DNA of 42,123 bases from Mesorhizobium sp. (GTDB taxonomy: Bacteria > Pseudomonadota > Alphaproteobacteria > Rhizobiales > Rhizobiaceae), in the NCBI GenBank assembly GCA_004020365.1, contig SAQR01000054.1, positions 1-42,123 of the forward strand, read 5' to 3'. The stretch's first letter is position 1. Each line of letters opens with the position of its first letter. A program made the position numbers and the translations under genes. Shown here one piece after another: positions 23,284 through 30,414 of the stretch. The notes beneath the pieces are model-generated. The model worked only from the letters and a program-made list of their open reading frames with translations, searched no databases and was not told the origin of the DNA.

Positions 23284-25374
23284 TCACTTTTTTGGCTCGG
23301 GCAGCGCCGCTTTGCTCAAGGTCGTGCTGCGCTTCGGTACGGCGCGCCGGCGCCGCATCAATCGCTCAAGCAAGTTCCGTCTTCTCTTGCGCTGGACAAG
23401 ATCGATATCGCTGACCAGCTTCGCGCCGCCCTCGCGCCGCTCCAATGTGATCTTGCGGCTATGAAAGGCTTCCAGCTCGGCGCGATGCGCCACGCTTATG
23501 ATGGTGACCTTCGGCAATTCGTCAACGATCATCTCCATCATCTTGTCCTGGCTCTTTTCATCGAGTGCTGACGTTGCTTCATCCAGCACGATGATATCGG
23601 GTCTGTGCAGCAGAAGACGCGCGAAGGCGAGCCGCTGCTTTTCGCCACCCGACAAGGTCTGATCCCACGGCGCGTCGTCATCGAGCTTGTCGTTCAGATA
23701 ATCCAGCCCGACCTTGTCGAGGGCAGCCTTGATCTTGTCCGACGACCAGCGATCGGCGGCGCCTGGATAGGCGACTGCGCGGCGAAGCGTCCCGGTGGGG
23801 ACATAAGGCCGTTGCGGCAACATGAACAGCCGTCTGTCGGCGTGGATGTTGACGCTGCCGCCACCCCACGGCCACAGGCCTGCGATGGCCCGCACCAGCG
23901 TACTCTTGCCTGTGCCGGATTCGCCGGCGACGAGCACCCGCTCGCCTGATTTGATTGCGACCTTGGTTTCCTTGACCACGGCGGTGCCGTCGTCGAGCGA
24001 TACGGACAGATTATTCAGGCTGAGCATCGCATCGCCTGCAGCTTCGCCGCGCTTTATGCGTCCGAGCGTGTTGCTCTGTTCCGCGCGCTCGAGCCCGTCG
24101 AGCGACATCATCAGCGAGGCGATGCGCCGTGCACAGGCGTTCCAATTGGCGAGACGGGGATAGTTGTCGACCAGCCATCCAAACGCGCCCTGCACAATGG
24201 CAAAGGCAGAGGCAGCCTGCATCACCTGGCCGAGTGTCATGCCGCCTTCGAGAAACTTTGGAGCGCAAAGCAAAACCGGCACGACAGGCGCAAACAGACT
24301 CGCCCCCTGCGATACCAGCGCTGTGCGCATGTGCTGCCCCGTAAGCAGAGCCCATTGCCTGAGCACATGGGCGAACGTCTTGTCGATGCCGCTACGCTCT
24401 TCCTCCTCGCCGCCGAGCAACGCGATACTCTCGCCGTTTTCCCGCACCCGCGTCAGCGTGTAGCGGAATTCGGCTTCCGTCTGATTTTTTTCCTCGGAGA
24501 GGTGGACGAAATGGCGGCCGATGACCGCCATCGAGGTGGATGTGATCGCGGCATAGATTACCGCGGTGATGACGAGAAAGCCGGGAATGGTCACCGTCGA
24601 ACCTGCGATCGTCAGGGTCAGGGCCCCGCCGATCGTCCAGAGCACCACGATGAAGGTCGAGGCCGCCAGAAACGCGTTGATGACACCGGCGATGAAGTCG
24701 ACCGGGGATTCGGTGGCAATCCGCAAATCCTCGGTGATGCGGGCTTCGGGGTTCTGGTGGTCGCCGCCGACGAGGTTCAACTGAAAGTAGCGGCCGCTTG
24801 CAAGCCAACGCGCGATGACCGCGTTGGTGAGCCAGGAACGCCAGCGGCGCTGAATCGTCATGCGAAGGAAGACCTGTGCAACGACAAGGCTTCCGCTGCC
24901 GAGCACGAGCGGCACGAAAACGGCGCTCAGGACATAGACGGTGCGCGCATTGCGTTGCTCAAGGGCATCGAAAATCGCGCGATTCCAGACATTGATCCCA
25001 TACTGGAAGCCGACATTGATGACGATCAGGAGCAACAACCCGATCGTGTACGGCCAAGCCCGCCTATCGCCTCCGCGGCCCCAGTAACCGCGCGCGCTGA
25101 TCCAGAAACGCCTCAGCAAGTATCTCTTGCGCGCCTGCTCGGCCTCCTCGGGGGTCAGCTCCGGATCGGCTTCGACGAAATCCAGCGGCGGCGGGGCCGC
25201 GCCGACGCTCTCAGACGCGACTTCGATGGTCGATTGCTTCTCCTGGCGCGACTTCTCGGCATCGCGTGATCTGGAGACCGATTTCGGCTTGGATTTTGCC
25301 CCGGACATACCGGCGATAACGGCTTGGAAATCAGAAGGTTTCAATGAGGTTCGCTCAAGCTGAATGATCGCCAC
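23284..25374 (-). CDS. SbmA/BacA-type ABC transporter with fused ATPase (YddA/BclA-like)
   Basis: The 696-residue protein joins an SbmA/BacA-like membrane domain (about residues 120-440) to one ATP-binding domain. Walker A is GESGTGKS, the signature is LSGGEKQRLAFAR, and Walker B is IIVLDEATSALD. A basic, disordered head of about 110 residues precedes the first helix. The relatives YddA and BclA share this layout; BclA in Bradyrhizobium imports antimicrobial nodule peptides, which bears on symbiosis if this is a rhizobium. Whether this protein imports peptides or handles long-chain fatty acids is not visible. The start is doubtful: GTG at 25374 opens the frame, while an ATG at 25308 starts just inside the disordered head; neither has a good Shine-Dalgarno. 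Confidence 0.85.
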   Translation of the reverse strand: MAIIQLERTSLKPSDFQAVIAGMSGAKSKPKSVSRSRDAEKSRQEKQSTIEVASESVGAAPPPLDFVEADPELTPEEAEQARKRYLLRRFWISARGYWGRGGDRRAWPYTIGLLLLIVINVGFQYGINVWNRAIFDALEQRNARTVYVLSAVFVPLVLGSGSLVVAQVFLRMTIQRRWRSWLTNAVIARWLASGRYFQLNLVGGDHQNPEARITEDLRIATESPVDFIAGVINAFLAASTFIVVLWTIGGALTLTIAGSTVTIPGFLVITAVIYAAITSTSMAVIGRHFVHLSEEKNQTEAEFRYTLTRVRENGESIALLGGEEEERSGIDKTFAHVLRQWALLTGQHMRTALVSQGASLFAPVVPVLLCAPKFLEGGMTLGQVMQAASAFAIVQGAFGWLVDNYPRLANWNACARRIASLMMSLDGLERAEQSNTLGRIKRGEAAGDAMLSLNNLSVSLDDGTAVVKETKVAIKSGERVLVAGESGTGKSTLVRAIAGLWPWGGGSVNIHADRRLFMLPQRPYVPTGTLRRAVAYPGAADRWSSDKIKAALDKVGLDYLNDKLDDDAPWDQTLSGGEKQRLAFARLLLHRPDIIVLDEATSALDEKSQDKMMEMIVDELPKVTIISVAHRAELEAFHSRKITLERREGGAKLVSDIDLVQRKRRRNLLERLMRRRRAVPKRSTTLSKAALPEPKK

Positions 25375-25581
25375 GTCGGCGCGGATGCGATCGGCTTCGT
25401 TCTTGGCGTCTTCTTTGATCTGCTGCCACTTTGCCCGTCACAAGTTCGATCAGGGCACGCACGAGATGTGCCAGTCGATCGACAAGGGCTGGGTCGTCCA
25501 GTACCTGATACCGCGCCGCCGACCTACCGCACCGCGGAGGTTCTTCCATGGCTGATCCCCATATTCTGATCGCCAACGCGC

Positions 25582-25629
25582 CGGGCGTCCTGCAGTCGGA
25601 CGCCCGGCGTTGCAATACGGCTTTCTGCC
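25582..25629. repeat. Hairpin repeat, copy 2
   Basis: This copy keeps the GGGCGTCC/GGACGCCC stem of copy 1 at 23190-23237 and matches it in 38 of 47 positions in direct orientation. The two copies bracket the ABC transporter gene. No adjacent gene end explains this copy as a terminator. Confidence 0.65.
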
Positions 25630-25983
25630 GAAGAGCCCGCCAGGCGAGGATCGCCCGTGAGGGCGGGATCACGTACATCCTGAATAGCATCCAAGAAGAT
25701 CAGCTCTCACAAATATTCGATGGTCTTGGACCGCCACATCGATCTGGTACGCGCCGTGCCGGTCCTGACCCGACGTGCTGTCCTACGAGTTCCGGCCAGG
25801 GGCCGCTCAAGGCTGTTACCCTCTCGCGCGCCGCCCGAGTACAGCGTCACAGGACGTCCGGAGTGCTTTTCGTCCGCAGTACGGCTCCACGACAGTGGTG
25901 CTGGAACTGCCATTCATCTGGGGAATTGTAATGTGGCTAAGCATAAACCGCTTGGCAAACGGGCTCGTTAGAGTATCGAGTCG

Positions 25984-26027
25984 TCAACTGTAAGTTCTGT
26001 AAGATCGACGTCTCAATTTACAGTTGA
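25984..26027 (+). promoter_or_regulatory. Inverted repeat in the leader of the SMP-30-like gene
   Basis: TCAACTGTAA at 25984-25993 and its exact complement TTACAGTTGA at 26018-26027 are separated by 24 bases, 40 bases before the start codon. The arrangement could be a two-site operator or a leader hairpin. The area is AT-rich relative to its surroundings. Confidence 0.4.
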
Positions 26028-26067
26028 ATAACCATAATACGTCAAGAAATAACACAGGGAGGCTATC

Positions 26068-26943
26068 ATGATCAGGTTGCAGTCAGTTCTATTTTCTATT
26101 CTGCTACTGGGAGTGGCAGGGTCACCGGCGACAGCGGAGGAGGTCTGGTCGCTTGACGGCTTCAAGGCCCCCGAGAGCGTTCTCTTCGATGCCAAGCGGA
26201 ACGTCTTCTACGTCTCCAACATTGTTGGCGAACCCGCCGGCAAGGATGGGGTTGGATACCTTTCCAAGGTGTCGCCTGACGGAAAATTGCAGGCAGCCGA
26301 ATGGGTGACCGGCTTTAATGCGCCCAAGGGGTTGGTGATGCAAGGCGATACGCTTTTCGTCACCGACATTGATCGGCTTATGGCCGTCAACGTCGAGAGC
26401 GGTCAGATCACAGGAACGTGGCATGCAGAAGGCGCACAGTTCCTCAATGACCCCGCCGTCGACGAGGCGGGTCGGGTCTTTGCTTCCGATATGCTGGCGA
26501 ACAGGATTTATGTTCTGGACAATAATGCTCTCACCGTGTGGCTCGACAGCGAGGATCTCCTGCATCCGAACGGTCTGCGCGTCGAAGGCGGTCGCCTCCT
26601 CGTCGCCGGCTGGGGGCACGATATCCAGCCGGATTTTTCGTCCAAGAAACCCGGCCATCTGATCGCGGTCGACCTGAAGACGAAGGCCATCTCTGACATC
26701 GGGCCCGGCGAGCCTGTTGGAAATCTGGATGGTCTGGAACCGGACGGGGCAGGGAATTGGCTCGTTACGGATTGGGTCGCAGGGGCGCTCTTTCGCATTC
26801 ATGCGGATGGAAAAGCCGAGCAGCTGATGGACCTCAATCAAGGCAGCGCCGATCTGGAGTTCCTGGAAGAAAAGAAGCTGGCAATCATCCCGATGATGAT
26901 GGACGGCAAGCTGGTCGCAACTCGATTGGATGGAGCAACTTGA
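26068..26943 (+). CDS. Secreted SMP-30/NHL-like beta-propeller protein
   Basis: This 291-residue protein starts with a signal peptide of about 24 residues (hydrophobic core SILLLGVAGS, then ATAEE). The mature part has propeller-like repeats such as PESVLFDAKRNVFYVSN, NDPAVDEAGRVFASD and NLDGLEPDGAGNWLVTDW, as in SMP-30/gluconolactonase and strictosidine-synthase-like families. Such proteins hydrolyse lactones or bind sugars; acid residues for a metal site could not be assigned with certainty. It should act in the periplasm. A strong ribosome binding site (AGGGAGG, six bases before the ATG) fixes the start. A canonical terminator follows. The gene is monocistronic, with somewhat lower GC than the core genes. 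Confidence 0.75.
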   Translation: MIRLQSVLFSILLLGVAGSPATAEEVWSLDGFKAPESVLFDAKRNVFYVSNIVGEPAGKDGVGYLSKVSPDGKLQAAEWVTGFNAPKGLVMQGDTLFVTDIDRLMAVNVESGQITGTWHAEGAQFLNDPAVDEAGRVFASDMLANRIYVLDNNALTVWLDSEDLLHPNGLRVEGGRLLVAGWGHDIQPDFSSKKPGHLIAVDLKTKAISDIGPGEPVGNLDGLEPDGAGNWLVTDWVAGALFRIHADGKAEQLMDLNQGSADLEFLEEKKLAIIPMMMDGKLVATRLDGAT

Positions 26944-26980
26944 GAAGGGGCTCGCATAGTCCTCTCCTACTGCACCATCG

Positions 26981-27004
26981 AAGGGCCGCATCAGCGGCCC
27001 TTTT
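26981..27004 (+). terminator. Rho-independent terminator of the SMP-30-like gene
   Basis: GGGCCGC and GCGGCCC form a perfect seven-pair stem with an ATCA loop, followed by TTTT. It lies about 40 bases after the stop codon of the propeller gene. Confidence 0.85.
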
Positions 27005-27044
27005 CACATTTGTGTCAGCTTGCGCGCTTCCCGTTCCGAAACGC

Positions 27045-27075
27045 AAAAACCGCGTTCCGTCGGGAACGCGGCTTT
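27045..27075 (-). terminator. Rho-independent terminator reading leftwards, far downstream of mmsB
   Basis: On the minus strand CCGCGTTCC pairs with GGAACGCGG in a nine-pair stem with a four-base loop, followed by TTTTTG. The nearest leftward gene, mmsB, ends about 257 bases upstream of it, so it ends either a long mmsB 3' region or a separate small transcript. Confidence 0.7.
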
Positions 27076-27331
27076 GCCAGATACGCATGGCGCTTCGCTG
27101 ACTGAACACTTGGCGAAACTTACGGGCTCCGGGACGCGAGACCTGATCCGGAGCGCCGGGCGGATGCGATATGCCGCCTCGCACTCCGTTCTACAGGGAC
27201 ATCGTTACCGGGTGGTTATCGATAGTTTAAGCAAATCTAAATTTCCGATGTTTCTTGGCCGGAAACCGAAAGGCCGGTCGCGTTCGAGGCTGAAAGCGCG
27301 TCTGAAGGGGCACGCTTTTGGGCGACATGCA
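27076..27331 (-). other. Gene-free stretch between mmsB and a leftward terminator, possible long 3' UTR or small RNA
   Basis: No open frame here looks coding. On the minus strand the stretch runs from the mmsB stop to a strong terminator, and it contains a seven-pair inverted repeat (GCTCCGG at 27126-27132 with CCGGAGC at 27148-27154). An AT-richer block lies near 27220-27250. These features would fit a 3'-derived small RNA, but nothing identifies one. Confidence 0.25.
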
Positions 27332-28216
27332 TTACGCCGGGGTGCCGCGCAGGAAATTTATGATGCCGGAAAAATCGGCAGCGGCATGGCCCTGGGCGTT
27401 GAACAGCGCATAAAGCTGGGCGGCCTCGGCGCCGAGCGGCGTCACCGCACCGGCGCTTTGCGCGGCTTCCTGCGACAGTCTCAGGTCTTTCAGCATCAGT
27501 GCCGCGGCAAATCCCGGCCTGTAGCCATTGTTGGCCGGCGATGTCGGCACCGGACCGGGGACCGGGCAGTAGGTGGTCAGCGACCAGCACTGGCCCGACG
27601 AGTTCGAGGCGACGTCGAACAGCGCCTGATGCGACAGGCCGAGCTTTTCCGCCAGAACGAAGGCTTCGGCGACGCCGATCATCGAAATACCCAAGATCAT
27701 GTTGTTGCAGATCTTTGCCGCCTGTCCGGCGCCGCCGTCACCGCAATGGACGATACGGCCGGCCATCGGCTTGAGGATTGGTTCGGCCTTGGTAAAAGCT
27801 TCCTTCGAGCCGCCGGCCATGAAGGTCAGCGTGCCGGCGGTGGCGCCGCCAGTGCCGCCGGAAACCGGCGCGTCGATCGACAGCAGCTTGTGTCTGGCGG
27901 CAATGGCGTGGGCTTTTCGTGCCGACTCGACGTCGATGGTCGAGGAATCGATGAACAGCGCGCCTTTTTTCGCCTTTGGCACGATGTCTTCGTAGACCGA
28001 CAGGACGTGTTTGCCGGCCGGCAGCATGGTGATGACGACAGCGGCCTCCTTCACCGCTGCAACGGCATTGGCCATGACGACGACCCCATTCTCCTTGGCG
28101 ATGGCGAGATTTTCCGGCATCAGGTCGAAGCCGTGAACGGCATATCCAGCCTTGACGAGATTGGCTGCCATCGGATTGCCCATATTGCCGAGGCCGATGA
28201 AGGCGATGGTGGTCAT
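27332..28216 (-). CDS. mmsB: 3-hydroxyisobutyrate dehydrogenase
   Basis: The 294-residue enzyme oxidises 3-hydroxyisobutyrate to methylmalonate semialdehyde with NAD in valine breakdown. The N-terminal Rossmann motif GLGNMG, the DAPVSGGTGGATAGTLT substrate block and the conserved KICNNMILG block with its catalytic lysine are all present, and the length is normal for the family. GGAG lies seven to eight bases before the ATG. It is downstream of the acyl-CoA dehydrogenase gene in the same direction, as in other valine-catabolism clusters, with 265 bases holding two 8-bp repeat arrays between them. Related beta-hydroxyacid dehydrogenases act on other short acids, but the match to mmsB is good. 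Confidence 0.92.
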   Translation of the reverse strand: MTTIAFIGLGNMGNPMAANLVKAGYAVHGFDLMPENLAIAKENGVVVMANAVAAVKEAAVVITMLPAGKHVLSVYEDIVPKAKKGALFIDSSTIDVESARKAHAIAARHKLLSIDAPVSGGTGGATAGTLTFMAGGSKEAFTKAEPILKPMAGRIVHCGDGGAGQAAKICNNMILGISMIGVAEAFVLAEKLGLSHQALFDVASNSSGQCWSLTTYCPVPGPVPTSPANNGYRPGFAAALMLKDLRLSQEAAQSAGAVTPLGAEAAQLYALFNAQGHAAADFSGIINFLRGTPA

Positions 28217-28246
28217 AGTGGCACTCCGTGGTTAGGTTAGGGAGTA

Positions 28247-28291
28247 GGCAGTAGGGCAGTAGGGCAGTAGGGCAGTAGGGCAGTAGGGCAG
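28247..28291 (+). repeat. Tandem array of 8-bp unit GGCAGTAG, about 5.6 copies
   Basis: Five perfect GGCAGTAG units and a partial sixth run head to tail just upstream of the mmsB start. The complement of the unit, CTACTGCC, is repeated at 28443-28474, so the two arrays can pair. Copy number is likely to vary between strains by slippage. Confidence 0.9.
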
Positions 28292-28442
28292 CCTATTCGG
28301 GCGCTAGTTGCTTACAAGTTGGCGAAGCATTTTTCCGATACCTAGGTCGCTAACAGCATCTGATAAGCTCGATCATGCGCCAGATATACCCCCTGCTGCC
28401 ATACAATAAGGTCCTTGCAAGAATTGATCCTGCCGGTCATTT

Positions 28443-28474
28443 CTACTGCCCTACTGCCCTACTGCCCTACTGCC
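28443..28474 (+). repeat. Tandem array of 8-bp unit CTACTGCC, four copies, inverted relative to the array at 28247
   Basis: Four perfect CTACTGCC units end eight bases before the acyl-CoA dehydrogenase stop codon region. Each unit is the complement of GGCAGTAG in the other array, about 150 bases away. On the leftward transcript the two could form a stem of about 32 pairs between the acyl-CoA dehydrogenase and mmsB genes. Confidence 0.9.
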
Positions 28475-28481
28475 CCCTGCC

Positions 28482-29648
28482 TCACCGCCCAATCAGCGCG
28501 CGTGCGATGATGACGCGCATGATCTCGTTGGTGCCTTCGAGAATCTGGTGGACACGCAAATCCCGCACCAGCTTCTCGATGCCGTAATCGTGCAGATAGC
28601 CATAGCCGCCATGCAGTTGCAGCGCGTCGTTGGCAACGTTGAAGCCGATGTCGGTGACGAAGCGCTTGGCCATTGCCGACCATTTCGAGGCGTCCGGGGC
28701 CTTGCGGTCGAGCTTCGAGGCAGCGGCATAGAGGAATAACCGTGCAGCCTGGAGCTCGGTCTCCATGTCGGCCAGCTTGAACTGCAGCGCCTGGAACTGG
28801 TTGATCTTGGCGCCGAAGGCCTTGCGTTCGGCGGTGTAGGACAGCGCCTTATCGAGCGCTGACTGCGCCCCGCCCAGCGAACAGGCGGCGATGTTGAGCC
28901 GGCCGCCGTCGAGCCCGGCCATGGCGATGCCGAAGCCGGCACCTTCGTCAGAGAGCAGGTTTTCACCCGGCACCTTGCAGTCCTCGAAGACGACCTGGCG
29001 GGTCGACTGCATGTGCCAGCCCATCTTGTGCTCGTTGGCGCCGAAGGACAGTCCGGGCGCATCTTTCGGCACGACGAAGGTCGAAATGCCTTTCGGACCG
29101 TCGCCGCCGGTGCGCGCCATGACGATGTAGATGTCGCTGTCGCCGGCACCCGAAATGAACTGCTTGACGCCGTTCAGCACATAGTCGCCGCCGCTCTTCA
29201 CCGCGCGCGTCTTCAACGCCGCCGCATCCGATCCCGAACCCGGCTCGGTCAGGCAATAGCTCGCCAGCCATTCCATCGAGGTCAGCTTCGGCAGGAAGCG
29301 CTGGCGCTGCTCGTCGCTGCCGAAGCGATCGATCATCGAAGCCACCATGTTGTGGATCGAGATGAAGGAGGAGAAGGCCGGATCGGCGCGTGAAAGCGCC
29401 TCGAAGATCAGCACCGCGTCGAGCCGGCCAAGCGCCGAGCCGCCGACATCGTCACCGATATAGATGCCGCCAAGGCCGAGTGGCCCGGTCTCGCGGATCA
29501 CGTCTGCCGGAAAATGCTTGTTGCGGTCCCAGTCGAGCGCGTTCGGCGCAACGCGATCGGCAGCGAAGGCCTCGGCCATCTGCTGGATGGCGCGCTGGTC
29601 TTCGTTGAGTTCGAACTGGCTGGTGCCCGCATCGACAGCGGCGTCCAT
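28482..29648 (-). CDS. Acyl-CoA dehydrogenase, isobutyryl-CoA dehydrogenase type
   Basis: This 388-residue flavoenzyme has the family marks AYCLTEPGSGSDA, FISGAGDSDIYIVMART, and the C-terminal LHGGYGYLHDYGIEKLVRDLRVHQILEGTNEIMR block. The late glutamate in LEGTNE is not the base used by medium-chain enzymes alone, so the exact chain preference is inferred from context. With mmsB next on the same strand, the best call is oxidation of isobutyryl-CoA to methacrylyl-CoA in valine breakdown. The start at 29648 has CGGAG seven bases upstream, matching the mmsB ribosome site; an ATG at 29687 opens a longer frame. It is divergent from the DddQ-like cupin gene. Confidence 0.9.
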   Translation of the reverse strand: MDAAVDAGTSQFELNEDQRAIQQMAEAFAADRVAPNALDWDRNKHFPADVIRETGPLGLGGIYIGDDVGGSALGRLDAVLIFEALSRADPAFSSFISIHNMVASMIDRFGSDEQRQRFLPKLTSMEWLASYCLTEPGSGSDAAALKTRAVKSGGDYVLNGVKQFISGAGDSDIYIVMARTGGDGPKGISTFVVPKDAPGLSFGANEHKMGWHMQSTRQVVFEDCKVPGENLLSDEGAGFGIAMAGLDGGRLNIAACSLGGAQSALDKALSYTAERKAFGAKINQFQALQFKLADMETELQAARLFLYAAASKLDRKAPDASKWSAMAKRFVTDIGFNVANDALQLHGGYGYLHDYGIEKLVRDLRVHQILEGTNEIMRVIIARALIGR

Positions 29649-29799
29649 GGCGTGCTCCGTGATGTCTTCGGCCGGCTGGCCTGTCATTTTTGGCTTTGCG
29701 CGCCATTCAATCTAGACCAATGATGCCGCCGCGCAAGCCGACCATCTCGATCCAACGATCTGGGCAGCGGCTGTGTGAAATGCGTGTCTGGGGCAAGGC

Positions 29800-30414
29800 G
29801 TGACGACAAATTTCGATGAGCTGCTCGAGCGTTTCCACGCCACTCTCGAAAGATTCGATGATGCGCTGGTGCGCGATGCCGTTGCCCGGATCGGCTGGGC
29901 CATGCCGGCACGTCCGCTCGAGCCGCGTCCGCTCGCCTGCCTGCGCCAGCTCGATCGTATCGTCGAGCTCGCTCCGGCCAACGCCCAGGCGCTGGCGCGG
30001 CTGCTTGCGGAGCGTCGCGGCGAGCTGCGCTGGGGGCAGACCTACAGTGAGGCAGATTTCGGCAAGACGTTCATCGACAATTACGGCTGGCTGGAGGTCT
30101 TCGGCACGCGCGGCCACTTCGTTAACGACGAGGTTGCGGCCGGTTTGCTGATCCTCGGACCTGAAATCGTCTATCCCGACCACCATCATGTCGCCGAGGA
30201 GATCTACATTCCGCTGACCGGCGGCACCGAATGGCGCATGGGCGAGGGCGACTTTCGCAAGCGGGAGGCGGGTGAGGTGATCCACCATGCCTCTGATGTC
30301 AGCCATGCTATGCGCACCGGCAAGGAGCCTCTGCTGGCGCTCTACATCTGGCGCGGCGGACCACTGGCGGCGAAATCCACGATCAGCGGCACCGTTTCAC
30401 AGGGCAGGAATTAA
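29800..30414 (+). CDS. DddQ-like cupin (dimethylsulfoniopropionate lyase family)
   Basis: The 204-residue protein has a C-terminal cupin barrel. The residues that I recall as essential in DddQ line up: Y125 (Y120), H130 (H125), E134 (E129), Y136 (Y131) and H169 (H163). They fall in VYPDHHHVAEEIYIPL and SHAMRTG. The N-terminal 100 residues are helical, as in the family. DddQ uses a bound metal and a tyrosine to split DMSP into dimethyl sulfide and acrylate. No signal peptide is present. It starts with GTG at 29800 and a weak Shine-Dalgarno (GGGGCAAG). Its stop overlaps the cobQ start as TAATG, so the two are translationally coupled. The lyase activity is inferred; DddQ-like proteins of soil bacteria may have other onium substrates. 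Confidence 0.8.
   Translation: MTTNFDELLERFHATLERFDDALVRDAVARIGWAMPARPLEPRPLACLRQLDRIVELAPANAQALARLLAERRGELRWGQTYSEADFGKTFIDNYGWLEVFGTRGHFVNDEVAAGLLILGPEIVYPDHHHVAEEIYIPLTGGTEWRMGEGDFRKREAGEVIHHASDVSHAMRTGKEPLLALYIWRGGPLAAKSTISGTVSQGRN

Larger units (their letters stand above)
25375..26067. other. 693-base gap without a convincing gene, probable decayed or recombined sequence
   Basis: No frame here looks like an intact gene with a ribosome binding site. A short rightward stretch near 25430-25555 has strongly GC-biased third positions, while a leftward stretch from 25550 to 25355 also reads as plausible protein and nearly joins the ABC transporter frame through a shift. This suggests gene remnants joined by recombination. 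The gap also holds repeat copy 2 (25582-25629) and, at its right end, the inverted repeat before the SMP-30-like gene. GC falls towards the right end. Confidence 0.5.

Noticed and set aside
25548-25931. Open frame of 127 codons in the gap after the ABC transporter gene
   Set aside because: It crosses the hairpin repeat, is rich in Arg, Cys and Ser as random GC-rich frames are, and has no ribosome binding site.
28247-28474. CRISPR array
   Set aside because: The repeat unit is only 8 bases, with no spacers and no cas genes; it is a simple tandem repeat.
30300-30413. Cobalamin riboswitch before cobQ
   Set aside because: cobQ starts inside the end of the DddQ-like gene, leaving no leader, and no B12-box-like sequence was seen upstream of the cupin.
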